Shown here: one piece after another, positions 45,325 to 55,819 of the stretch | How positions within the stretch are numbered: position 1 is the first letter of the stretch | Layout of the letters: each line of letters begins with the position of its first letter | Source of the DNA: Cercospora beticola | Taxonomy: Eukaryota > Ascomycota > Dothideomycetes > Mycosphaerellales > Mycosphaerellaceae | DNA length: 64,000 bases | Assembly: GCF_033473495.1 (NCBI RefSeq) | Contig: NC_088937.1 | Location: 3,038,001-3,102,000, forward strand | Direction: 5' to 3' | The notes under the pieces: model-generated | Told to the model about the DNA's origin: nothing | Seen by the model: the letters and a program-made list of their open reading frames with translations, nothing else | Databases searched by the model: none | Translations under genes and position numbers: made by a program

Positions 45325-48102
45325 CTAGTCTTCTGGCTCTGGAATGCCTAGGATCTCGAGCAGCTTGGGCTTCACCTCATTGTTGAGCTGACGCTCGACA
45401 TATTCGAGACGCGAGCTGAGCTCTTTTCGAAGAGCAATCTCCTCTTCGCTCTCTTCTGTCTCATCCGGACACATCATCTCGAATGTCCTCTCGATACGTT
45501 CGAAAAATTCTCCCGCTGCTGTTTCGATACGAGTCTTGTGGGCCTTAAGGATCAAGACAAATGCCTGGTGGAGCAGGTCGTGAGCTTGATGCCAGACTCC
45601 ACCGGTTCTAGTGACCTCTTGCTGGAAGAAGTGGAGTCTCTGTTTTACGGCCCCGGCTTTGCCTTTGATCTTCGCTGATTTTGCGTAGACTGTCGACATT
45701 GCCTTCGCTACAAAGTTCTTGGGAGAATCGGTGGTGATGTCTCGGAACATATCGCTATTATCACTGGTTAGTATATCTGGCATACGACTTATGCATCGAC
45801 ATGATATACCCAATTTCCTTTCTCAATGCATTGTTGAGCACCTCCGTGGTTCTCCTAATGGTTCGCGCCTCGGTCTGTAAGTATGACAGGAAAGGAATCA
45901 TGCCCATGGTCTTGTAGTGTTCGTGAGCTGTATATCCATTAGCAGAAGCAACAAGTTTCGCGTTGGCACGAATGCCGACCTTTGACCCCCACAACGATAC
46001 CACGCAGGCCATCCGCGAACGGCTTCCGCGTATTCTTCGTGAGCTCGGGCAGAGCTTCTCTCATGTATGAGTAAAAGTGTCGATCCATCTCCACCCTGGC
46101 GATGGCGATTAACTGGTCATTCCAGGAAATTCGTTCGCCACCACGTGGATGCCGATTACCTTCGCTTTGGAGCATTGAAAGATGAAGACGAGTATTGTTG
46201 ACGCGTTCCCAGTTCGACACGAGAGCCCGCGCTTTGGTGGTCCAGTCATATTCCAGCGACATCATTGGACCCAGTACGTGCTTTTGGAAATCGGTAGCGG
46301 ATTGTGATAATCCAAACCACTGTTCGCAGGTTCCCGGCATAGCCAGTTGTAGCTCACGAACAACTGCAAGAATGACTTCCTTTTGGTCCATGTGTCGTCG
46401 CAACGTGTAAAGTCGAAGAGCTTCGATGATGGCCGGGAATTGGACAAATACCTGGTTTTTGATGTCGTTGATTTTACCCTCTGCAGGCAGTTGGAGAAGG
46501 TATTTCCTTAGCTCCGGTATCATCGTTGCCGCGACAGACATGGTGGGAGGTCGGGGGTCTGATCTTTTGTACCCCATCTGATGCTTCTTGTACACCGAAT
46601 TGCCAATACAGAAAACTGGGAGTTCGGCCGGGTCTGATGTCAGCTCAGTGTAGGTTTTTCTTATAGCTGCTGTAACGCTCTTGCTGCGGAGAGCAATTCG
46701 AAACTCACGCTCCACGCGCTGTGCTTCTCTCAGTTCATTATCCAGCTTGTCCCTCTCGTCCATGAGACGGAACTTCTCCTCCCTCGATGGTGCATTTCGA
46801 GATTCGATATAACATCGATCGCATTCGTCTTCCAACTTCGCTACGAATTCTTGGAGTGTTTCCAAGTGATCTGCGTCAATTGCTTCGCAACTGACTGCAT
46901 TCGCGTCGTTGATCTGGTCCGATTTGGTAAGACATAGCATAGTCCGTCCAGATCCTCGAGCAAAATAGCTTTTGTTCACTTCCTTCCGCAGTAGCTCATC
47001 GTCTGCTGCACGGCCAATCTCGCCCACTACGATACAGTGTGTACACCGTTGTAGATGATTCAAAGCATTTTCAGATCTGATCTTGTTCGGATCTGTGATT
47101 CCAGGTAAATCAAGTATGCTGATGTTGCGCAATAGTCTGTTGCTCAGTCCAAACTTGATGTGGCTGACGAGCGGCCAGAAAGAGACCAGCTGCTTTCCTT
47201 TCTCCTCAAAGGTTCTCATGTACCTTGAGAGCTTGTACTGTAGACTCTGCGAAGTCGAGCCCTGTAGGAAGACGTACTCGTTCTCGTGAAGGAGTTCTGT
47301 CATCAGGTCCTCCGTCAGGTCGCAGAGCTCATCTCCAATCTCGTCCTCGCCCTCGATGTCAGCACGTGCAAGAAAGAGTTCAGTGTTCTCCCTAGTGCTG
47401 AAGTCGTCGTGAATGAAGAGGAGTGCCATGAAAGCGTCGACGGTAGCTTGCTTGACTGCATGATCGTGGATAATGTGTGTGAGGTCGCGTTTGCCCTCCA
47501 TGGCATCGTCGTTGGTTGTTGATAGTGCCTCACGGTACGATTTCAGCAGTGCTCTGATAAGAGCCTTGCGGTCCTCTTGACCATAGAAATGTACCTCAGC
47601 CGCGTAAGGTTTAGTCTGGTCAAGCAACTTGAAGCAGAACTCCTGAGTGACCCACGTGCAGCTGTAACCTTCATCGCCCTCCTTACCAATGGTCTTGTTC
47701 AGGATCGAGTTGGCTGTAGCAGTTTTGCCTAGATCTCGTCAGCGCCGCTGGTTTTGCACGAGATGTCTCTATCTCACCAGCTTGCATGGCACCATTCAGC
47801 GCGATACACACTTCTTCTGGGCATTGTGACTTCGTCCGCGTCCTAAATTCCTCCTTGAGGCCGTTGACGACGTTGCTGATGAATTTGCTCAGGTTGATAG
47901 GACCATAGAGTTCATGAAGGAGCCGCCTGACGAGACGCTCAATCTCAAGGAAATCTTCGCGAAACACGGGTGAGTCTGGCATCGGTTCATTGGCGGCATC
48001 GTATGGTGGCACAACAAGGCTGTTGTCGCCAACACCGCTTGCTTTTGTCTTCTTGGTGTCGCCAGGAGCGTCCACCTCATCGTGCGGACGCTTCACACTC
48101 AT
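45325..48102 (-). CDS. dynamin-like large GTPase, paralogue 1 (SLIP-GC-like)
   Basis: Four exons, 48102-47778, 47728-46001, 45927-45810 and 45754-45325, encode 866 aa. The splice sites were fixed by alignment with paralogue 2: intron 1 splits the P-loop (NGAMQAG then KTATANSIL). Introns 2 and 3 restore TEARTIRRTTEVLNNALRKE and DMFRDITTDS. G-motifs: P-loop near residues 103-110, G3 ILDLPGI near 315, G4 LTKSD near 375. Long helical stretches follow and fit the stalk of dynamin-superfamily proteins. The N-terminus has a basic, NLS-like start (VKRPHDE). The family resembles fungal proteins related to the vertebrate nuclear GTPase SLIP-GC. Function in fungi is not established. It lies head-to-tail with paralogue 2 about 1.7 kb away. 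Confidence 0.85.
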
Positions 48103-48304
48103 ACTGTACGGAGTAAGTCTTGAGCAAGGGCGGGAGGTAGGTTAGTTCGATTGAGTCTTGGGTTGGGCTGTGCAAGAACAAGACTAGGTTGAAAAGTGGA
48201 GGTAGAGAGGTTAGGGTAAGAGCGGCCTGGTGCATGGTGACTGATCGCATGCTCGGATCTATGGAGTGCTTTCACAAGCAAATCTGTTAGATTTCACGCC
48301 CGTG
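48103..48304. promoter_or_regulatory. proximal upstream region of GTPase 1
   Basis: About 200 bp between the GTPase 1 start and the duplicated module X. It is the presumed core promoter and 5' leader; I see no defined motif in it. Confidence 0.3.
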
Positions 48305-48560
48305 ATGCCCGTGGAGCTCTTCACTTGCCGAGATCATATGCTGGAAGAGCACGGTTTACTATGACTAACATGTCAGCGACATGTCACAAGCACGTGCAAA
48401 AGTGGAAAAGAAAAGAAAAGACCACCTCTTTTCACATGATCCAGCATGTGGGCCTACCGTGCAAATGGTTATATAGAGTGAAGTGACGTGCCAGGATGCA
48501 GCATATTATCTCCAGAAATCAGGCTGGCGTCAAGTGATCGAATGTCAATTCCTGAGTATG
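48305..48560. repeat. duplicated non-coding module, copy X (upstream of GTPase 1)
   Basis: This 256-bp stretch shares ordered blocks with copy Y at 49391-49578: ATGCCCGTGGAGCTCTTCAC at the start, then GAAGAGCAC, GTCACAAGCAC, AAAGTGGAAAAG, GTGAAGTGACGTG, GCAGCATAT, CCAGAAATC and TGAGTATG at the end. Part of it (about 48436-48556) also resembles copy Z upstream of GTPase 2. It lies 200-460 bp upstream of the GTPase 1 start, and it contains a TATA-like string read toward that gene near 48470. Confidence 0.7.
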
Positions 48561-48892
48561 CGTCACCCTGTCTCCTTCTCAGACCGGCATGCGTCGCGTT
48601 TGTCTCGTAGCTCGGTGGTGTGTTTGACGCTTGGGTCACGACGTCCTTCGGAGAAAGGTGTCGGCAGGTGTGGAAGGTAGTAGTGGCGACTGCTGTACGA
48701 ATGCGAAAGGAAGTCATATTCAGAACCAACGAACCTTCCTCCGGAGGGCCTGGGAAAGAGGCAGGCGTCACAATCGAGAGCAAGGGAGTCGGATATCGCA
48801 GCGCGTGTAAAGTCGTAAGCAGTGAAAGAGCACCAGTATGAAGTGCAGCGGCAACGAGAGCCATCAAGATCGTGTAAGTATCGAGGCATATC

Positions 48893-49387
48893 CTAATTTG
48901 CCTTGCCGCCAGGACGCGCAACGCGTCGCTTGTGCAGCACACCTTCGCAGTAATGTGTGAGAGGACAGTCATTGCTGAAAGCTTTGGAGCAAGTAGAACA
49001 CCAATGAGTCTTGTTCGCTTTTGTTGCAGCACGTACAGCTTTGACAGCTACGGCAGACTTCGTGATCGGTCCCTTGAGCACGCCGTCGACGACATCCTGA
49101 TGAGCTTGAGACTTGAGATATTTTTCCAGGGCTTCCGAGCTCTGCAGCGTAATCTCACCGTCTGGACACTCATACTGCTTCGAAGCATGAACCTTCGCTC
49201 GGTTGGCAGCAGATCGTGCAGCCTCCTTCTCGCGATTCTCGGCATTTCATGCATTCTTTGAGTCTCGCACATACTTGCGATATGCTTCCGGGTCCTCATT
49301 CACCTTGCGAGCACGGTACTTTCTGCTTCGTGCGTTGGCGTTCTCAAGCAGGCGAGCAGCACGGCGAGCAGCAGCGATCTCAAGCTC
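48893..49387 (-). pseudogene. broken zinc-finger/coiled-coil gene between the GTPases
   Basis: Reading the minus strand from 49387 gives a helical Ala/Arg-rich stretch (ELEIAAARRAARLLENANAR), then DPEAYRKYVRDSKNA. A TGA stop (49247-49245) interrupts it, and the same frame resumes with NAENREKEAARSAANRAKVH. It runs on through YECPDG and LKSQAHQDVVDG to a finger-like end (HWCSTCSKAF, CPLTHYCEGVLHKRR) and a stop at 48893. One C-to-T change in a CGA codon would explain the stop. The 5' end meets an in-frame stop right at the edge of module Y, so the gene is also truncated. I do not recognise the family. An overlapping 187-codon frame (49032-48469) is considered spurious. Confidence 0.6.
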
Positions 49388-49390
49388 TCA

Positions 49391-49578
49391 ATGCCCGTGG
49401 AGCTCTTCACTTATTGACATCTTTCGCTTGAAGAGCACAGTTCGCTCACGACCGACAGAGTCACAAGCACGCGCGAAAGTGGAAAAGACCATCCCCTTTG
49501 TGAAGTGACGTGACAGCACGCAGCATATGCTTCCAGAAATCCGAATGGTGTCAAATCGAATGTCGATTTCTGAGTATG
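49391..49578. repeat. duplicated non-coding module, copy Y
   Basis: Direct-orientation, diverged copy of module X. It begins with the same ATGCCCGTGGAGCTCTTCAC and ends TGAGTATG. It abuts the truncated 5' edge of the broken zinc-finger gene, so it stands upstream of a minus-strand gene just as X and Z do. Confidence 0.7.
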
Positions 49579-49811
49579 TGTTACGTTCGAGAACACTGGA
49601 GTCGTTTAGCTTGATAGGGTCTTGTCATATCATATGTGTGAAAGTTCTGAAAGCATAGTAGTTCCACTCAACAGATCAGATCCTATCTAGATCGCGCAGA
49701 GCCTGCCGTGGCTATATCTCGGTGGATTCTCACAGGGTAATGGTCAAAGAATGTGATGTATGCAGTCCTAGCTGCAAGTCGTGACATCCATCGCGGACGA
49801 GCCTGTTGTCC

Positions 49812-52506
49812 CTATTTCGCGTCGAACAATGCATCCGCAGCCGGTTTGACCTCAGTAGCCAGCTTTTCATTCGCCAACACAAGCATCTTCTGTAGCTTCT
49901 CGCGAAGCTCGATCTCGTCTGGATCATCGACTTCCTTGGCCGAGCACATGACGTGGAACTTATCCTGGAGTCCCTTAAAGAAGGTGTCAGCCGCCCCAAG
50001 CAGAGCTGCCTCATGCTTGCGAAGAATCTCTTCAAGTTGCTGTTTGACAAGTCTGTGGGCCTTCATCCAGACACCATTGTCGATCTTGATCACATCGGTT
50101 TCGAAGACGCGCGCGCGATCTTTCGGCGTACCGACTCTGCCCTTGATGCTCTGTGCGTGGTCGTAGATCGGTTGCATGGCAATCACGATGTGATTGTCAG
50201 CATTGTCGCCTGTGACAGCTCCTACGACATTACCCAGGTCTCTGCGCAAAACTCTGACGCTTCGATCAACGAAGTTACCTATGTTCCCTCTTTCTTGGAA
50301 CAGGTATTCGAGATATGGCTGGAGAGCCATCAGTTTGACCTGTGGGTCGCTCTTGATCTTCAACATGGTCTCTCCTAGAAGTCGATAGAGCTGTTTGGTT
50401 ATGTTCTTTGGAGCTTCGTTGACGTTCCTCATGAAATCGTCAAAGAAGCTACGCACTTCTGACGAACGAAGTGAAATGAGTTCACCAGTCCAGGACGTAT
50501 CAGCTGCGTTCTTTCCGCGGCCCTTCTTGTGCCCATATCTTTTGAGCAAAGCTAGATGTTGTGGTGTGCTGTATGATTTCGCCCAGCCCTGGAGAAGCTC
50601 TTGCGCTTCACCTGACCAGTCGAATTCTTCGCCGCGGATCTTGTCCAGAACTTCTCCTTCAATTTGTTCGCTGAACCCCTTGAAGATTTTGGCCACTATC
50701 GATGGGATTCGATTCTGTGGCTCGATGATCATACTCTCCACTTCATCCTTGCGATCGAGGTGAGTCTTGGAGACATACATGCTGAAGCACGAAAGAAGAA
50801 TGGGGAGCTGGGTAGCCACCATGTGTCTCGCTTCGTTCAACTTCGCTTCGGCGGGCGCAAGAAGGAGGTGCTTCCGCAATGCTGGGATGTTGGTGCCCTG
50901 CACAGTGAGTGCCGGCTGGTTGGGATCGTCAATACTGAATCCAGCCTGATACTTTTTGTAAGCTGCATTACCGACGCAGAAGACCGGGAGTTTGTTCGGA
51001 TCGTTGGTAAGCTCCGCATACAGTTCTTGCATTTGAAGGCAGACGACATGACTGCGCATATGAATGCGACGTTGTCGATGCTCCCTAGTCCGCGCATTGA
51101 TGTCCGCAACAAGCATGTCTCGCTCCGCCATGAATGGATATTTCGCCGCGCCTCGCGCGAATCTCACCTGAGACACTGCCTTGTCCTTGCTGTGCTCCAA
51201 TCGCTGAATCTCGTCCTCCAGATCTCGCAAGAATTGGAAGTCTTTCGTGGTGCCAGTGACGTCGGTTTCATCATCAATGGAATCAGAATGGGTGAGGACC
51301 AGGATTGTCCTCGCATCCCCTCGCGTGACTTGCCCTCTCTTCAGTGCATCTCGAATGAATTTGTCGTCATCGGCACGACCGATTTCTGCAACGACCATGT
51401 AATGTGTACAAAGCTGAAGATGTTTCATCGCATTTGCCACACGGGTCTTGTTGGCGTCGGAGAGTCCAGGGAGGTCGACCAGAGTGATATTGTGCTTGAG
51501 TAGAGCCACATCGAGCCCGAACTTAATGTGGCTGACCAGAGGCCAGAGGGAAGGATTTGGTTCGTCGTCACGCTCCTCGACCGTTGTCATGAACGGGGCC
51601 AAATGCCAGAGCAGGGTCTGCGTAGTGGCAGCATCCTCAGAGATGAATGCTTCCTCTCCCAAAGTCTCTGACATGAGCTCATCGGCCCATTCACATAGAG
51701 TGTCAACGATGTGTTCATCATCTCCAGAAGTAGCTGCAGAGAGGAAGCCATTCGCTGCAGACGTAGTGTTGAACTCGTTGTGCTTGATAAAGAGAGCGCG
51801 AAAAGCTGTTATGACCGTGCGTTTGACAGCGAAGTCCTCTATGCTCTGATCAGTACTCTTGGAGCCCTCAGTAGCCTCTTCATCCCCGTTGCAAGCTCGG
51901 CAGTAGTCGCTAACCAAGTTCCGTATGATCTCATGTTGTTCTTCTTGCGAGAAGAAGAAGACCTTGGCAGCGAATGGTTTCTCCTGCCCTGGGAAGAGAT
52001 AGCCAAACTCCTGTACGACCCAAGTACAGCTGCTACCAGCATCGCCCTACATTTATCAGCCGAAAGAACGATTTTGTGTAGAGTGGGCACGAACCTGACG
52101 AGCAACCATACCGAGACTGAGTATGGAGTTGATCACTGAGCTCTTGCCTGGATTTCGTTAGCTCATATAACAGCTGATCCGTAGCAGGGCACGTACCTGA
52201 CTTCATGTCACCGACCAGAGCTATTCTGACTTCCTCCGGGAAATTGCTCGTCGTCCGTTGCTTGATCTCGGCGAGTAGGCCCGCTACTGTGGCATCCTGA
52301 TATTTGCTATTTTTGAGGGGCTCTTCCAGCATACCTACGATGGCATCTGTGCCATCCATGAGGTTGCGGTATTGCTCTGAGAAATAAGGAGAGGACGGAG
52401 TTCCTTCTTTGCTGACATCGTGCGGTGGAACAATGTCATCGCTCTCCTCAGCAATGACAGGTTTCACATCTTCGCCCTCATTAATGTCTTCGAGCGGACG
52501 CTTCAT
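49812..52506 (-). CDS. dynamin-like large GTPase, paralogue 2 (SLIP-GC-like)
   Basis: Three exons, 52506-52197, 52147-52095 and 52046-49812, encode 865 aa. Exon 2 is only 53 nt and completes the P-loop (VGDMKSG then KSSVINSILSLGMVARQ). Intron 2 has a GTTCGT donor. Other features: the conserved GSSCTWVVQEFGY, G3 LVDLPGLSDANKTR (near residue 313), then LTHSD near residue 372 where paralogue 1 has LTKSD, so the usual Lys of the guanine-specificity motif is replaced by His. The C-terminal half is helical and ends KPAADALFDAK. It aligns with paralogue 1 along its whole length and is clearly a tandem duplicate, but old, with different intron content. The N-terminus is acidic with a KRP start. The same uncertainty about cellular role applies. 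Confidence 0.85.
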
Positions 52507-53214
52507 CTTGATCTGTGTGACAGCCTGTCGACAGACTTTGCGCTATTTGTCAGTGGTCCTGATGGTAATCGAAAGGAGTTGCAATAGTGGTTTGTGACTG
52601 AGTTGTTGTGGTGTTGGGTGGAAGACCAGAAACAGAGCGGGAGCTGGAGGTGCTTTTTGTGCTTCGATGGTACGATTGCCAATTCTCGGTGAAGGTCGAG
52701 TGAGAAGCAGAGCTCAGAGCTCCATCCTCACAGCGAATATGGAGCGTCCCGGTTCGGCGACTGGAGTTCCGGTGAAGTAGTCACTTTGGGAATGTGACCA
52801 GCAATCGGGAGAGCGCGTCGCCATTACAGCCATCCCGCTACTTCACTTGGCCCGTGTTGATGACCCCGTAAAGGCCATCAAATCTCGAGCGGGAGGAAAG
52901 GTCGCTTGGTCGTCGCAAGACTGCGCGGAAGTGAAGTTATCTTCCCTTCATATGATGCAGCATGTGATCATGCTGTACATGGCGGTAGAGAATGGAATGG
53001 CGTGATACGAACAGCAGATGCTTCTCAAGAGTTTGGGCCCAAGTGATCGAGTATCGACTCCTAGGCCTCATCGTTCCGCGCGTAGCATGTGAAGGAGACT
53101 GAGTTAATGTCCCGAGCGAAAGGTTACCCGCCATAATCCTGCGTGATCTGTTAGAGTAATGGAAGGCGAAAAAGAGGACTCCGAGCAACTCCATTACATT
53201 CTGTTCACTGTACA
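52507..53214. other. upstream region of GTPase 2 and 3' flank of the Rab gene
   Basis: About 700 bp. It contains copy Z of the duplicated module. No coding frame is supported. Confidence 0.5.
52934..53064. repeat. duplicated non-coding module, copy Z (upstream of GTPase 2)
   Basis: The most diverged copy. Matching blocks to copy X include ATGATGCAGCATGTG against ATGATCCAGCATGTG, a GATGCTTCTC/GCATATTATCTCC region, and CAAGTGATCGA followed by a TCGACTCCT / TCAATTCCT block. It lies 430-560 bp upstream of the GTPase 2 start. Confidence 0.5.
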
Positions 53215-54090
53215 TTAGCAGCAACCACCCGCAATACCAGCCTTTTTGGCCGCATTCTTGTCCGTCCTAGCCAACTGCACCCCTCTTCCAGCATTGCCTC
53301 CTCCGGCGCCAGGTCCCTTCACGCCACTTCTTCGATCGTTCAAATCATATTTGCCAGCTTCAATGTTCTGATATATCCGCTCCGCGACCTCGAGGAATGC
53401 CCTCTCGACATTCTCTCCACTCTTCGCTGATGTTTCCACATACTGCATAACTTTGTTCTCTCGACACCACTCTTCCGCTTCTTCTTTCGTGACTTGCCGC
53501 TTGTTCGGCGCCGAGCTGTCGCCTGAGACTGTCGAAGAAGCAGCGAGATCGCTCTTGTTCCCTACCAGCACGACGATGATGTCGTCCTCTGCTATCTGCC
53601 GTAGGTCATGCAGCCAAGATGTGACCGAGGCGAACGTGCCCCTTCGCGTGATGTCAAACACGAGAAGAGCACCAGAAGCTCCACGGAAGTACGACCTCGT
53701 GATGGACTTATACGTCTCCTGCCCTGCGGTATCCCATAATGAGAGCTTCATGTGTTTCTGCACTGGCTCTTGAGGTTTCGCTTTTGACTTGGCATTGTTG
53801 GCTGGTGTCGTCGCGGGTTTGGGCGCAGATGCGGGGTTATTGATGTTGTACTCGAGACTCGCGGGAGGACCGACAGGCACTATGCGCGAGCCAAACTCTA
53901 CGCCGATGGTCACGTCGTGGTGACTGACGAAGCGTCCTTCGCAGAGGCGGATCGTCAGCTACGGCAATCAGCGAAATGCTGAGAAATGGAAGGAGAAGGA
54001 GGACACGCGACATACACTGCTCTTCCCGCTACCGCTATCTCCGAGACTGACGATTTTGGAAATGTAGTCGTAGCCCACCGTTTGCGCCAT
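53215..54090 (-). CDS. Rab-family small GTPase, Rab4/Ypt4-like, with interswitch insertion
   Basis: Two exons, 54090-54016 and 53958-53215, encode 272 aa. The intron (GTATGT...GCCGTAG) lies right after the P-loop GDSGSGKSS and before LTIRLCEGRF. Switch I reads HHDVTIGVEFGSR, switch II WDTAGQETYKSITRSYFRGA, then VGNKSD and ETSAKSG. The protein ends GGCC, a geranylgeranylation signal. Between switch I and switch II there is an extra Pro/Ala/Lys-rich segment of about 40 residues that ordinary Rabs lack, and a second short insertion follows NKSDLAAS. It should act in endosomal or recycling vesicle traffic. Rab4/Ypt4 assignment is by overall pattern and is not certain. Confidence 0.88.
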
Positions 54091-54661
54091 CCTGGCGGCT
54101 TCAATGTGGTCGTAGTGCTCTTCAGTACAGACTTCGGTCGTCTCCGATGTTCACGAATAGGGACAGTTCGGTCGAATAGCACGGAGCGCAGGGCGGTAGT
54201 GGTGGTAGTGGAGTAGCGAGGCGATGTTCGGTGGTGTGTTGTCGATAGCGGGCAGCTCCAGCGTCGACTGTCGTGCCATGACGCGCGATCACGTTCACAT
54301 GACAAAGGCAAACCCAAAGCTTCCCGTCGCGTCCGCCTCTTTCCCTCGTCGACTCTTGCACAAGACAACACATCGTGACACGGGAGAGCGCCGGAGCACA
54401 GAACGTGCCAGACTAAGCCCGTGGAGGGCAGAAGCATGCTACGCGTATCAACCAGTGGTAACGATGCCGTAAAGCACATGCTCAGTAAGCTTTGCCATGA
54501 CAAGAGTCATTCACTTTGCATTCCCATTCACCCCTCCTCCGCCTCCATACATTCGCTTGACTCACCCAGCTCTGCCTTCCTCATTACATTCTAGACTTCT
54601 TCCGTCTTTCCTTCATTCCTCCAAACCGAATACACTCGCTACCACCAGAGTTATACGCACA
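54091..54661. other. divergent promoter region of the Rab and LOG genes
   Basis: About 570 bp between two opposite start codons. Near 54530-54640 the plus strand is CT-rich, as expected for a leader of the LOG gene. No other feature is seen. Confidence 0.5.
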
Positions 54662-55407
54662 ATGACAGCCGACACCACGCCTGCTGCCAATGGGGCAAAG
54701 AAGCCCGTGGTCTGCGTATTGTGAGTAGATTATTGATTTCCCTGACCAAAAAGTGTTTGATACTGATACCTTTCGCCAGCTGCGGTGCCTCCGCCGGGAA
54801 CTCGCCTGCCCATCTCGCCGCTGCCCGCGACCTCGCCAAAGCCTTCCACGAGAACGGAATCAACCTAGTATATGGTGGCGGGACTGTAGGCGTCATGGGC
54901 GAGGTTGCCAAAACCCTCGTGTCCCTTTCTGGTCCTTCATCAGTCCACGGCATCATCCCCGAAGCACTACTCAAATATGAGCGCAAGGGCGAGAACGGAG
55001 AGACTGTCTCGCTGGAGAAATTGATCGACGAGAAGCTGTACGGCAAGACGACAGTTGTCAAGGACATGCACGAGCGAAAGGCCATGATGGCCAAAGAGGT
55101 CATTGAGTCTGGTCCTGGGGGCGGATTCGTGGCTCTCAGTGGAGGCTATGGAACCCTCGAAGAGCTGATGGAAGTCGTGACATGGAATCAACTCGGCATC
55201 CACGCTCGAGGCGTCGTTGTCTACAACGTGGAAGGCTACTGGGACGGTCTGCTCCAATGGGTCAAGAAGTCCGTGAATGAGGGTTTCGTGGGGGTGGGCA
55301 ATGCCAACATTATGGTCGAGGGAAAGACGGCCGAAGAAGTTGTGCAACAACTGAAGGACTACAAGAACGCAGAGGGGAGGTTCAAGCTGAACTGGGGCCA
55401 GAAGTGA
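54662..55407 (+). CDS. LOG-family cytokinin-riboside-monophosphate phosphoribohydrolase-like protein
   Basis: Two exons, 54662-54720 and 54780-55407, encode 228 aa. The intron (GTGAGT...CGCCAG) splits a Phe codon: VCVF joins CGASAGNSPAHL. The Rossmann-like core shows LVYGGGTVGVMGEVAKT, MHERKAMMAKE and the active-site motif LSGGYGTLEELMEVVTWNQL, in which Ser stands where plant and bacterial LOGs have Pro. The C-terminal part is VEGYWDGLLQWV onward. LOG enzymes release the free base from nucleoside monophosphates and can activate cytokinins. Many were annotated earlier as lysine decarboxylases. No isopentenyltransferase or P450 is adjacent, so there is no sign of a cytokinin gene cluster. Confidence 0.92.
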
Positions 55408-55819
55408 AGAACCAGGCAGGATACGGTCCTGGAGTCGGCTTCGCAGGGTGGCATTGCCTTTCTAACATAGCGAGGCGTTGTGGGTTTAGACAGGGATGCG
55501 ACATTGGCGCTCAGAATGCAGAATGGGGCATCGAGCACTTAGCACAGATTACGACGAGAAGTATGAAATGAAAGAAAATACATGAACGTTCTGCAGTACG
55601 GCGATTCTTTTCAACGACTGAAGCCTGCCTCCGAAAGTATATCTGATCATGCCAGGTCGATTGCTATGACTCGGCTGCCCACTTGTTTGAAGAACCAAGG
55701 ATGCAGCAGGTTGATCACACTTGAGAATTTATTTCAGAATCGGTAGATGCCGCATGTGACGGCAGCAGCGCTAGACAAAATGTGTGCATGATTCTGCCAT
55801 TTACATACTACAGCAGCAC
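55408..55819. other. convergent 3' flanks of LOG and HAM-2-like genes
   Basis: About 410 bp between convergent stops, with no gene seen. Confidence 0.5.

Noticed and set aside
48469..49032. 187-codon minus-strand frame with a hydrophobic start
   Set aside because: It overlaps the zinc-finger pseudogene in another frame and runs into repeat module X. A secreted small protein starting near its internal MALVAA cannot be excluded, but nothing supports it.
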